From: a virus
Length of the DNA stretch: 45,385 bases
IMG/VR virus record: IMGVR_UViG_3300017971_000403
Coordinates: 1-45,385 of that record
Reading direction: 5' to 3' (one strand)
A program made the position numbers and the translations under genes. Shown here one piece after another: positions 1 to 7,048 of this stretch (position 1 is the stretch's first letter; each line of letters begins with the position of its first letter). Under the pieces are notes generated by a model. That model worked only from the letters and a program-made list of their open reading frames with translations. It was not told the origin of the DNA and did not search any database.

Positions 1-1425
1 CTCACCCTGCGGACGAACGCGGTGGGCACCGAGTCGGGACGCGACTGGCAGGTCTCCGGCGACTACCTGGGCGCCTCCCCGGTCAACCCGAACATCCACC
101 AGCGCCCGATCCTCGAGTGGGACATCGTCGCCCGCACGGTCACCGCGCCCGCAGGCGGGTGGCTCATCGTCGCCGACGTGAAGTACGACACGGGCACGGC
201 TGCCAACGTGTTCGTCATCGACCGACGGCACGCCAACCTGTTCCGCACCCGGATCAGGTCGCGGGTCGCCCATCGCGGCTACATCCCGCAGGTGAGCCTC
301 GGCCCCGACACGAGCACGCCCTTCACGGCGGTCTACCAGAGGAAGTGGACGCTCCGGACGGCATCGGCGGCGGACAGCGGGCGCGCATCGCTCTGCCAGA
401 GCCGCAACAACGCCATCCTCGCGGTCGTCGAGGAGGCCGGCGACCTGTACGCCCGGGAGTTCAACACCGACGAGTCCTACGGCACGCTCCTCTGGGGCGA
501 CCCCGGTGGAGCTGGTGCGGTCACCATCGACGCAACCGGCACGAGCTCGGACCCCGACATCGAGCAGATCCCGAAGGTCACCGGAAACACGCATGTATGC
601 GTGTACGTCAACGGCTCGACGATCCGCCAGAGGTACACGACCGACTGGGGCGTGACGTGGGCGGTGGCTTCGACCATCTGGGACCCCACGGCCGTCGACG
701 CCCTGGACGACATCCAAGGCCCCAGGCTTCTCCACTCGAGGTCCGGCAGGCTGTTCCTCGTGGCGGCCTACTACGACAACAGCACGACGCGGTGGGAGAT
801 CCGATACGTCTACTCGGACGACTACGGCGCGACCTGGAGCACGAACAGCAACAACGGCTACACGGCCAAGGCCGTGACGTCGCCGGGCTCGGTGGATCTG
901 AAGTCGCCAGCCATCGCCCAGGGCGAGGACGGGGTCATCTACCTGTCGTACACGCATGACCCGGGCGTCGGCACGTCGACCATCAGGCTCATGAAGTGCA
1001 AGGGCGAGCACCTCCTCGAGGAGGACCCCGCCATTACGGTGGTGGCCGATGGCCTGGTGTCGGCTGCGCTGGTTGCCAACTACGCGATCGACGATTCGGC
1101 GCTGTGGGTAGCTCCGGACGGCTCGATCTGCGTCTTCTACGGCATCACGAGGACGGGAGTCAGCCAGGACGTCTACGTCTCCGTGGTCGGCACCTCACGC
1201 TCTGCCACGGCGCCGTCGCTGAACGTGTTTTCGCCCATGCACCACGGGCTCGTCACGAGGATCGAGGCGCAGGCGGGCGTCTTCTATCTGGGGCTCGACG
1301 TCTGTCAGTCGCGGTCTGGTGTACTGCACCTGACCTGCTTGGAGCCCGCGGCTGGCAATGACGACGTCCTCGAGTTCCCGCTCATCGCCAACCCGCTCCC
1401 GGTCACTCGGTACTACCGGGAGTAG
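1..1425 (+). CDS. BNR/Asp-box beta-propeller (sialidase-like) virion protein, 5' partial
   Basis: The frame is open from base 1, so the gene very likely starts before the window; the first internal start is GTG at 22. At least 475 residues are visible. Two Asp-box motifs (S/T-x-D-x-G-x-x-W) can be read: TTDWGVTW at about 600-665 and SDDYGATW at about 815-840. These mark sialidase-type beta-propellers. In phages, such propellers sit in tail fibres, tailspikes or other receptor- and glycan-binding virion parts. No catalytic Arg triad could be confirmed, so enzymatic activity is not claimed. It is the only late-type gene at this end, and it converges with the leftward operon: its last 23 bases overlap the end of the next gene. 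Confidence 0.75.
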   Translation, partial: LTLRTNAVGTESGRDWQVSGDYLGASPVNPNIHQRPILEWDIVARTVTAPAGGWLIVADVKYDTGTAANVFVIDRRHANLFRTRIRSRVAHRGYIPQVSLGPDTSTPFTAVYQRKWTLRTASAADSGRASLCQSRNNAILAVVEEAGDLYAREFNTDESYGTLLWGDPGGAGAVTIDATGTSSDPDIEQIPKVTGNTHVCVYVNGSTIRQRYTTDWGVTWAVASTIWDPTAVDALDDIQGPRLLHSRSGRLFLVAAYYDNSTTRWEIRYVYSDDYGATWSTNSNNGYTAKAVTSPGSVDLKSPAIAQGEDGVIYLSYTHDPGVGTSTIRLMKCKGEHLLEEDPAITVVADGLVSAALVANYAIDDSALWVAPDGSICVFYGITRTGVSQDVYVSVVGTSRSATAPSLNVFSPMHHGLVTRIEAQAGVFYLGLDVCQSRSGVLHLTCLEPAAGNDDVLEFPLIANPLPVTRYYRE

Positions 1426-1672
1426 GATCGTCGCCGTACAACTTGACGATGCCGTAGTGGATGCGGCGCTCGCCGCTGACCCGGAACCTCTGGGGCACGT
1501 CGTCGGGCTTGTCGGTGAGCCGCACCGTGGCGACGAGGGCATCGCCGTCGACCAGGGCGTTGTCGTTCTCCTCGTCGTAGGCTTGGCCTGCGTAGGAGGC
1601 GGCGATCAGGTGGTTGCCCGCCAGCGTGTCGACGCTCCAGTTCTCGATCTCGACGGTGTACCAGTCGCTCAC
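1403..1672 (-). CDS. Hypothetical protein (89 aa)
   Basis: The start is GTG at 1672. It overlaps the TGA of the RuvC-like gene in a GTGA arrangement and has GAGGAAG just upstream. The frame is open further upstream, but that stretch is Arg-rich shadow sequence of the neighbour. The protein begins VSDWYTVEIENW and looks like a small beta-rich domain (alternating hydrophobics, e.g. ALVATVRLTD). I do not recognise a family. It is the last gene of the short leftward operon and ends inside the 3' end of the convergent propeller gene. Confidence 0.7.
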   Translation of the reverse strand: MSDWYTVEIENWSVDTLAGNHLIAASYAGQAYDEENDNALVDGDALVATVRLTDKPDDVPQRFRVSGERRIHYGIVKLYGDDPTPGSTE

Positions 1673-2493
1673 GGCTTCCTCGCATCCAGGAGAAGTCGAC
1701 GTCCGTGGACGCCGATGCAGATCGCCTCGCACACGTCGGACACCCCGAGGTACTCGTGCGGGCGCTTCACGGTCTTCGCTCTCGAGCTCGCGTCGGCGAC
1801 GATCGCCTGGTACTGCTCGGGCCAGAGCCACTCGACGAAGTCGCAGGCCAGCTTCTTCCACGCGGCGCGCACCTCGTCGGCGGTGGCGTCCCGCTGTGGA
1901 GCTGCGCAGGCGGCGCATTGGTGGGGCGCGGCCTGCAGCGCGGCGAAGTCCTGGCAGCGGACGGTATGCTCGCAGCCGGTGTAGGGGAGGATGAACCCCC
2001 CGGCCGGATCGCGCCGTGGCTTGCCGCGTTGGCCCCGTACAGACGTCCTGGGGCGTCGGCCCTTACGCCGGGGCCTCTCAACCAGCCGGCCCCTCCTCGC
2101 GGATTCTAGGAGCACGGAGGCGCGCCACCCGTCGTCGGCGCCATTGCCGGGTCGGACGCGCCCGAGGACGGGCTGGTGTTCGTGGAGCCACCAGCCGACG
2201 GCCATGCCGCCGATGTAGCCCTGGACGTCACCGATCACGGCCTGGAAGCCGTGGCCAGTGTCCTTGCGTGCTGTTGGGGGGGGTCGCTCGACCAGCAGAT
2301 ACCGTGGCCCGGCGTCTGGAGCGCACCAGCGACGAAACACGTTGAGTACCTGCCGGTCGAACGACTCCGAGAGCCCATCAGAACGTAGCGGGCAGAGCGC
2401 CCAGTCCTTCAGAGCGGAGGGGAGGGACAACTCGACATCCAGCATAGCCAAGCCGGTGTGTGAACTGCCAGGGTCCATCGAGACGATCTGCAT
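1669..2493 (-). CDS. RuvC-like Holliday junction resolvase
   Basis: 274 residues. The N-terminus has the RNase H-fold opening of RuvC-type resolvases, SMDPGSSHTGLA, with the first metal-binding Asp at D7. A second acidic residue follows the beta strand YLLVER (E69). A C-terminal acidic pair lies in DVCEAICIG (D253, E256). This is the D/E/D-D layout expected of RuvC family nucleases, which cut four-way junctions during recombination or before packaging. The middle part (about 110-170) is rich in Arg/Lys and could bind DNA. The Cys residues of GCEHTV, CQDF and CAAC (about 170-200) suggest an inserted Zn site. The start overlaps the upstream gene as TGATG. Family assignment rests on motifs only. 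Confidence 0.7.
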   Translation of the reverse strand: MQIVSMDPGSSHTGLAMLDVELSLPSALKDWALCPLRSDGLSESFDRQVLNVFRRWCAPDAGPRYLLVERPPPTARKDTGHGFQAVIGDVQGYIGGMAVGWWLHEHQPVLGRVRPGNGADDGWRASVLLESARRGRLVERPRRKGRRPRTSVRGQRGKPRRDPAGGFILPYTGCEHTVRCQDFAALQAAPHQCAACAAPQRDATADEVRAAWKKLACDFVEWLWPEQYQAIVADASSRAKTVKRPHEYLGVSDVCEAICIGVHGRRLLLDARKP

Positions 2494-3011
2494 CAGTCCT
2501 GGACCTCGTCGGGGGTCTCGGCCGGACAGAGATCGCGCATCCGATCGAGCAGGGATGGCTCGTGGAAGTCCATGCCGAAGGCCTCGAGAATCTCGACGAC
2601 GGCGACGAGGTCGGCCTGGGGTACAACCACCGTCGGCTCATCCTTCAGCGGAACACGGATGGTGGGGCCTTCGGTGTAGGCCGTGCCAGACCCGCCGAAG
2701 GTGTGGGCGTCGGGGTGCTCCGGCTTCTTGATGGCATCCGTCACGACGGGGCAATGCCAGTCGTCGGAACGGCGCCACTCCGGCTTCCCGGCGTCGGCGA
2801 CGGGATCGAAGCCGGGCGGGAAGGTCATGGTCCACTGCCCCTCCGGGGCTCTCGCGAGAGCCACCGCCGCCTGGACGATGTCGTCGACGACGTGGCCGAG
2901 TTCGACGCTGTCGACGTCCGGGAAGAGGAGCCGCAGGGCGTTCTGGGCTCGGCTCATGGAACAGGAGGCGACGTGTTCGGCCTGGTCGGCACTGTCGAAT
3001 GTGGTCTTCAT
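2493..3011 (-). CDS. Hypothetical protein (172 aa)
   Basis: No recognised family. The N-terminal half is helical and acidic; residues 55-115 contain W/P/H-rich segments (GQWTMTFPPGF, DDWHCPVV). The C-terminal part resembles a short helical domain. It lies between the RuvC-like gene (1-base TGATG overlap) and a 67-aa gene (4-base overlap), so it is translated as part of the same operon. Codon use matches its neighbours. Confidence 0.75.
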   Translation of the reverse strand: MKTTFDSADQAEHVASCSMSRAQNALRLLFPDVDSVELGHVVDDIVQAAVALARAPEGQWTMTFPPGFDPVADAGKPEWRRSDDWHCPVVTDAIKKPEHPDAHTFGGSGTAYTEGPTIRVPLKDEPTVVVPQADLVAVVEILEAFGMDFHEPSLLDRMRDLCPAETPDEVQD

Positions 3012-3211
3012 CGCCGCAACTCCTTCGAGTCGAGGATGTCGCTGTTGTAGACGGTCATCTTGGAGCCGTCGGTGAAGACGGCCACACGCGCGGGCTCGCC
3101 CGGCAGTCCCGGATGGGTCTCGAACCGCTCGACGAGGCGGTACGTCGACATCACGCGGATGGTGTCGCCGACGACGAGGGCCTCGCCACGGATGCGCTTG
3201 GGGGCGGTCAT
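3008..3211 (-). CDS. Hypothetical small protein (67 aa)
   Basis: The chosen start is ATG at 3211, which overlaps the TGA of the upstream gene as ATGA. A longer reading to 3319 is only Arg-rich shadow sequence. The protein alternates hydrophobic and polar residues (GEALVVGDTIRVMSTYRLV, then RVAVFTDGSKMTV), like a small SH3-type beta barrel. No function can be assigned. Confidence 0.7.
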   Translation of the reverse strand: MTAPKRIRGEALVVGDTIRVMSTYRLVERFETHPGLPGEPARVAVFTDGSKMTVYNSDILDSKELRR

Positions 3212-3450
3212 GCCGGCACCTCGCGGAGAACTACGACGCCCATCCCATCGCGCCACACCTCGCCGTAGGGGGTGAGGCTGCGGTGCAGGTCGGGCGTGTC
3301 GCCGTAGCTGCACTCGCACATTTCGACGAATTCCCGGAAGCCCCAGATCTCGCCGTTCGGGTCGTAGGTGTCGCTGACGCAGCGGTACCTGGCTTCGAGG
3401 TTGCCGCAGGCGGCGAGGAACATCATTTCGGAGTGGTCGGGCACAGGCAT
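3208..3450 (-). CDS. Hypothetical small protein (80 aa)
   Basis: Begins MPVPDHSEMMFLAACGN and contains four Cys (CGN, CVS, CEC). Not recognised. It directly follows the methyltransferase stop and is linked to the next gene by an ATGA overlap, so it is part of the leftward methyltransferase/resolvase operon. Confidence 0.65.
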   Translation of the reverse strand: MPVPDHSEMMFLAACGNLEARYRCVSDTYDPNGEIWGFREFVEMCECSYGDTPDLHRSLTPYGEVWRDGMGVVVLREVPA

Positions 3451-4422
3451 CTACGCGGCCTCCTGGATGGCGGTGAGGATGTTGGCGGCCTGCGGGGGGC
3501 AGACGGCGTTGCCGAAGCCACGGACGATGTCGCGGCGGGTGGCCCCGGCCGGCAGGCGGTAGCTGGAGGGGAAGCCCATCGCTCGGGCGTTCTCCTCGAT
3601 GGTCAGAGGACGCATGACGTCGCCGTCAACGACGGCCCACTGGTCCTTCGTGGTGATGGTTCGGATCGGCTCGTGGAGCGGCACGCCCGGGTGGTTGGTG
3701 ACGTGCTGGGTGATGAACCGGTCGCCATGGCTGGCGCGCCCCTTGGCGACGCGAGCGCGCACGGCCGGGGTCTTGTTGGCGACGGGCAGCCACTCGCCGG
3801 CGTCCCAGTCGATGCAGGGGCCGAAGGCCGGCTCGTCCTGCTGCTCGAAGTGGAGCCCGAGAGGGTTCGCAGCTCGGACGCCGACGACGAACAGCCTCTT
3901 GCGCCGCTGCGGCACGCCCATGTGGCTCGCGTAGAGTTCGTGCTCCTCCAGGGAGTAGCCGAGGTCCTCCAGAGCTGCGCACCAGGCGCGGTAGAGGCGC
4001 CAGTTGCGGAAGTCTGGCACGTTCTCGACGACGATGAGGCCCGGCTCCTTGGCGTCGGCGGCGCTCACGACGGCCCAGGCCGTGCTGCGCAGCTTGTCGT
4101 GGTGTCGCTTGACCGTGCCGTCGGCCTTGCGGGAGGGCTGGGCGGCCTGACTGTGGCCCTGGCAGGCGGGAGAGGCGAGCAGCAGGTCGATGTCGGGCAC
4201 GTCGTAGAAGTTGGCCTGGTTGAGATCCTGGCAGGAGTGCTTCGTGGTGGGATGGTTCATCGCGTGGGTGTTGACGGCGAGCCGCCAGTGGTTCGCGGCC
4301 CACACGACGCGGACGCCCGCGGCCTCCGCACCCGCTGTGAACCCTCCCCACCCTGCGAACAAGTCGGCGGCCTTCATGCCGCTGTGGGGTCTCATCGCGT
4401 CCAGGTTGAACAGCTCGCTCAT
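3451..4422 (-). CDS. DNA (cytosine-5-)-methyltransferase
   Basis: 323 residues starting at ATG 4422, which overlaps the upstream TGA as ATGA. The C5-methyltransferase motifs appear in order: motif I DLFAGWGGFTAG (20-31, SAM binding), motif IV SPACQGHS with catalytic C87, motif VI ENV (133-135), motif VIII QRRKRL (172-177) and motif X GNAV near the C-terminus. Motif IV is slightly unusual, since an Ala replaces the second Pro of the usual PPCQ. The enzyme would methylate cytosine in phage DNA, most simply to block host restriction. Target sequence is unknown. No cognate restriction gene is adjacent, so it is best read as an orphan phage methyltransferase. Confidence 0.92.
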   Translation of the reverse strand: MSELFNLDAMRPHSGMKAADLFAGWGGFTAGAEAAGVRVVWAANHWRLAVNTHAMNHPTTKHSCQDLNQANFYDVPDIDLLLASPACQGHSQAAQPSRKADGTVKRHHDKLRSTAWAVVSAADAKEPGLIVVENVPDFRNWRLYRAWCAALEDLGYSLEEHELYASHMGVPQRRKRLFVVGVRAANPLGLHFEQQDEPAFGPCIDWDAGEWLPVANKTPAVRARVAKGRASHGDRFITQHVTNHPGVPLHEPIRTITTKDQWAVVDGDVMRPLTIEENARAMGFPSSYRLPAGATRRDIVRGFGNAVCPPQAANILTAIQEAA

Positions 4423-4625
4423 GCTCTTCGTGCCTCCCCGGTCAGCTCGTCGATGATGTAGGTCTGGGTGAAGTAGGTGCCACCGTTCGCGAGGGTGGCG
4501 ATGAGGCATCGGTAGCGAGCGTTCCCGCGGAAGTCGAAGCCGTCGGTCTCGATGCTCTCGAGCTCTTCGTAGCTGGAGAGCGTCTCTCTGATTGCTCGCT
4601 TCGGGGTGGGTCGGCCGTTTGCCAT
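4419..4625 (-). CDS. Hypothetical small protein (68 aa)
   Basis: Start at ATG 4625, preceded by AGAGGAAG at a good spacing. The longer reading to 4700 would run through the divergent promoter region. The sequence has a helical N-terminus and a beta-rich C-terminus (RYRCLIATLANGGTYFTQ). No known family. It is the first gene of the short leftward operon and sits 22 bases from a TATGCT box. Confidence 0.7.
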   Translation of the reverse strand: MANGRPTPKRAIRETLSSYEELESIETDGFDFRGNARYRCLIATLANGGTYFTQTYIIDELTGEARRA

Positions 4626-4644
4626 CGCTTCCTCTGTCTCTTGT

Positions 4645-4678
4645 GTAGCATAGGGGTTCGGGACGTGCAACATGCTAC
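4645..4678. promoter_or_regulatory. Divergent promoter/operator with inverted repeat GTAGCAT...ATGCTAC
   Basis: Between the divergent starts at 4625 (-) and 4699 (+), GTAGCAT (4645-4651) and ATGCTAC (4672-4678) form a 7-bp inverted repeat with a 20-base spacer. Read leftward, the left arm contains TATGCT (4647-4652), a plausible -10 box 22 bases from the leftward start. The right arm with TACCTT could serve the rightward gene. It could equally be an operator; the sequence alone does not decide. Confidence 0.45.
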
Positions 4679-4698
4679 CTTCACCCGCGGAGGTCAGC

Positions 4699-4923
4699 AT
4701 GAACCGAGACGAGGCCGTGAAGACGATCGAGGGGCTTCTGAAGAAGGCCGGGTGGAAGAAGTACGACGTCTACATCAAGGCGCAGCAGGTCGCGCGGATG
4801 GCTCCCCTGGTGATGGCCGTGGAGGGCGTCAACAAGTTCGGCGAGCTCGACGGAGCGTCGGCATCGGGCCAGACCGCCGGCGAGCTGTGCGGCAAGCTGC
4901 GGCGGCACCTGGGCCTTCAGTAG
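4699..4923 (+). CDS. Hypothetical small protein (74 aa), lone rightward gene
   Basis: The start ATG 4699 follows GGAGG at good spacing; ATG 4672 is less likely because it lies in the operator region. The protein is basic and helical at the N-terminus (EAVKTIEGLLKKAGWKK), with no Cys cluster or membrane segment. It is the only rightward gene between 1.4 and 14.9 kb, divergent from the methyltransferase operon and convergent with the lysis-type genes. Being a small solo gene with its own promoter, it could be an early host-takeover or regulatory protein, but this is inference from position only. Confidence 0.65.
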   Translation: MNRDEAVKTIEGLLKKAGWKKYDVYIKAQQVARMAPLVMAVEGVNKFGELDGASASGQTAGELCGKLRRHLGLQ

Positions 4924-4929
4924 GGGCGG

Positions 4930-5292
4930 TCAGGGAGTCGGGATCTGACTCGCCATCTGTGAGCAGGCCATCACCGTTGTCCCCGCCAGAGCAGCCAGCG
5001 CAGTGATCAGGGCGGCCATGGCGCCCCACTGCCCGCGGGTCTGGGCTGCCTTCTCGCCGTCTTTCGCCGTGATCATCTTGCGCGTGTGCATCTGGTCGAC
5101 CTCGAGCACCTTGACGCGAGTGCAGATCCCGTTGTCGCTGTCGTCGCCCTGCAGGAGTTTCTTGACGTCCTTGAGCTCTACCAGGATGTCTCCATGCTGC
5201 TTTTCGTTGTCAGCTCTCAAGCCGCTCACGTCGCGCTCCACGGTGCGAAGTCGGTGTTCGTGGTCGATGACTTGGGCCTTGAGGTCGTCCAT
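4930..5292 (-). CDS. XhlA/holin-like membrane protein with N-terminal coiled coil
   Basis: 120 residues from ATG 5292. Residues 1-75 form a polar coiled coil (HEHRLRTVERDVSGLRADNEK, LVELKDVKKLL), followed by one hydrophobic segment (AALITALAALAGTTVMA, about 93-110) and a short tail. This matches the XhlA-type haemolysin/holin-accessory pattern found in phage lysis cassettes. It is the last gene of the long leftward operon, next to a spanin-like gene, which supports a lysis role. A structural or anchoring role is an alternative. Confidence 0.6.
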   Translation of the reverse strand: MDDLKAQVIDHEHRLRTVERDVSGLRADNEKQHGDILVELKDVKKLLQGDDSDNGICTRVKVLEVDQMHTRKMITAKDGEKAAQTRGQWGAMAALITALAALAGTTVMACSQMASQIPTP

Positions 5293-5305
5293 CGCGGGGC
5301 TCCCG

Positions 5306-5794
5306 TCAGGGGGTGATGATGGTCTGGCCCGAGTCGACGGCGAGGGCACCGAGGAGGATGCCCACGAACAGCGACGAGGGGACTGCGAGGAAGAGAACGG
5401 TCTCGAGGAGGTAGCTCTCGCGCTTCTCCACGCGGAGATCGTCGACGCACACCTCGTACCGGCCGGTGGCGTACACCCGGTCGCGTTGCCGATACTCGTG
5501 CGAGATCACGGCCCGGTCTGCCCAGTAGTCGGAGAGCTCGGCGTCACGCATCAGCGCGGGCACCATCGACGGCGGTAGCAGCGTGGCCCTACACTGCGCC
5601 TGGCCATCGACGTAGTACGCGAGAGGGAGGGGCTTGCCCGGGTTCATCGACACGGCCGCAGGGCAGTCGTCGAGTTCGGGGCCGGGCAACTCCTCGAGGT
5701 CCGGCTCTTCGATGGTAGGGATCGGGTTGGGGAAGAGCACGGGGGGCGCCTGCTTGGGGAAGCAGCCGGCCATGAGGAGCAAGAGGTAGATCAC
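5306..5794 (-). CDS. Candidate unimolecular spanin (lipoprotein with C-terminal membrane segment)
   Basis: 162 residues from GTG 5794 (GGAGG upstream, GTGA overlap with the previous gene). The N-terminus MIYLLLLMAGC has a lipobox (MAGC, lipidation at C11). A Pro-rich stretch follows, then a predicted periplasmic domain, and near the C-terminus a long hydrophobic segment (about 127-152). An outer-membrane lipid anchor plus an inner-membrane segment in one chain is the u-spanin design known from phage T1 gp11, which fuses the two membranes at lysis. Caution: the signal peptide is short and lacks a basic N-region. Another membrane lipoprotein is possible. Confidence 0.55.
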   Translation of the reverse strand: MIYLLLLMAGCFPKQAPPVLFPNPIPTIEEPDLEELPGPELDDCPAAVSMNPGKPLPLAYYVDGQAQCRATLLPPSMVPALMRDAELSDYWADRAVISHEYRQRDRVYATGRYEVCVDDLRVEKRESYLLETVLFLAVPSSLFVGILLGALAVDSGQTIITP

Positions 5795-6066
5795 CGACGC
5801 CTCCGGTTGAGCAGGTCGACGACGTCGTCGTTGCGCTCATCGGCGTCGGGGTTCGATGCGGCCTCGACCAACTCGTCGTCGGCGACCTTCAGGTTGTCGA
5901 GGAGCTCGTCGAGGGTGTCCTCCTCGTCTGCCGGGTCCGGGGGAGCTGGCACCGGCCGAGGAGGCGCGGGAACGTCGCGGCGGCGGGCCATCACGCCCAG
6001 CGCCACCAGGAAGAAGAGCACGACCCCGGCGAGCGCACCCCAGACCCAGTCGCCCAGGCGCCTCAC
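5791..6066 (-). CDS. Small membrane protein with acidic tail (91 aa)
   Basis: Starts at GTG 6066, overlapping the TGA of the upstream gene (GTGA). The longer upstream reading is Arg-rich shadow. An N-terminal membrane segment (WVWGALAGVVLFFLVALGVMA, about residues 6-26) is followed by a basic stop-transfer RRR, a Pro-rich hinge (PAPPRPVPAPP) and an acidic helical tail. It lies between the holin-like and spanin-like genes, so it may belong to the lysis cassette. No family recognised. Confidence 0.65.
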   Translation of the reverse strand: MRRLGDWVWGALAGVVLFFLVALGVMARRRDVPAPPRPVPAPPDPADEEDTLDELLDNLKVADDELVEAASNPDADERNDDVVDLLNRRRR

Positions 6067-6368
6067 TCGGCGCCCCCGGTCCCCTTGACCGGTGGCTCGT
6101 TGGTCAGGATGTCGATGCCGGGAGCGAAGCCTTCGGGAGCCTGGGATGTAGTCCACCCTCCGCTCGCGCCGTCGCGGTAGCCCATCGCTCCGCTGCCGAT
6201 GCCGGCCGCGGCGCCGATGCCGCCAGCGCAGGCGAGCAGGGTCGGGGAGGCGTCTGCCAGGGCGTCGGGTCGGAGGATCGCGACGAGGAGCATCATGAGC
6301 GCGAGAACGAGCTCGGCGAGGATGCCGTACTTCGCGAGGTTGTAGGTCCGTGAGGGCTTGACGTCCAT
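6063..6368 (-). CDS. Holin-like small membrane protein, two membrane segments (101 aa)
   Basis: ATG 6368 has a strong AGGAGG 7 bases upstream; the alternative ATG 6389 lacks this. Two hydrophobic segments are visible: YGILAELVLALMMLLVAIL (about 12-30) and a Gly/Ala-rich one (about 40-60). A short polar C-terminus follows. Size and topology fit a class II holin, and the next genes downstream look like lysis genes, but small phage membrane proteins are diverse and this is a tentative call. Confidence 0.6.
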   Translation of the reverse strand: MDVKPSRTYNLAKYGILAELVLALMMLLVAILRPDALADASPTLLACAGGIGAAAGIGSGAMGYRDGASGGWTTSQAPEGFAPGIDILTNEPPVKGTGGAE

Positions 6369-7048
6369 CAGGTTGTCCTCCTGCCACATTCTACCCGACG
6401 CCCGCAGTCTACCCCGTGCCAGTGTCGCTCGCGAATCCTCTGGACATCCGCGTTTCTGCAGTCGACGTGTTTCCAAGCAAGAGGCTCCTCAATCGTGTAC
6501 CCCTGGTACCCACGCTCGAACACGTACCCTGCGTACTCCGCGCTGTTGGTGTTGGAGCCGAGATCTGGGTCAAATGGCGGACGTTCGGTGAATCCGAGCT
6601 TGAGCCTCGGTGGCGATTCGCGGATGAAGGGTGCGCGCTCCCACGTGTGACTGAATGAAGTCGGCAACACATAGGCCAGCCGTCCGCCTTGCTTGAGGCA
6701 GAACAGGGCGTGGCGGACAAACTCCAGTGCGATCGGGAAGGGTGGGTTGCCGAGTACCAGGTCGTAGGGCTCGGCCGGGAAGTGGTCCTCGAAGCGGCCC
6801 CAGGTGATGCTCGCGCACGGGGCGTCGAGCAGCGCCGGGTGGTCCTTCTCGTGGAGCTCGAGGGCGTGGGCCTTGACGCCGTGGACGTCGTAGAGGGCCT
6901 GGACGAACACCCCGTCGCCAGCTCCGGCCTCGAGTACCCGCGCATCCGGGGCGACCTCGAGGCACATGACGAAGGCGAGCGCGACCTCGTAGGGGGTCGG
7001 GTAGAAGTCAGCTTTGCGGCGCTTCCCCTTCTTGCGGTGGGCGGGCAT
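6368..7048 (-). CDS. DNA N6-adenine methyltransferase-like protein
   Basis: 226 residues from ATG 7048 (TGATG overlap with the upstream gene). A SAM-binding motif I lies at VLEAGAGDG (38-46). The catalytic motif IV NPPF (101-104) follows LVLG and is typical of gamma-class N6-adenine methyltransferases. The N-terminus FYPTP (15-19) is also usual in phage enzymes of this family. No separate target-recognition domain is visible, so specificity is unclear. It probably modifies phage DNA against host restriction. The end of the last gene in this window's polyvalent ORF carries a related domain (FFPTP...NPPF). Confidence 0.85.
   Translation of the reverse strand: MPAHRKKGKRRKADFYPTPYEVALAFVMCLEVAPDARVLEAGAGDGVFVQALYDVHGVKAHALELHEKDHPALLDAPCASITWGRFEDHFPAEPYDLVLGNPPFPIALEFVRHALFCLKQGGRLAYVLPTSFSHTWERAPFIRESPPRLKLGFTERPPFDPDLGSNTNSAEYAGYVFERGYQGYTIEEPLAWKHVDCRNADVQRIRERHWHGVDCGRRVECGRRTT

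Noticed and set aside
1011-1024. Palindrome CCTCCTCGAGGAGG
   Set aside because: Explained by Leu-Leu-Glu-Glu codons in the propeller gene.
2847-2862. Perfect 16-bp palindrome GGCTCTCGCGAGAGCC
   Set aside because: It lies inside a coding region of a GC-rich genome and encodes ordinary Ala-Leu-Ala-Arg-Ala codons; no further context supports a site.
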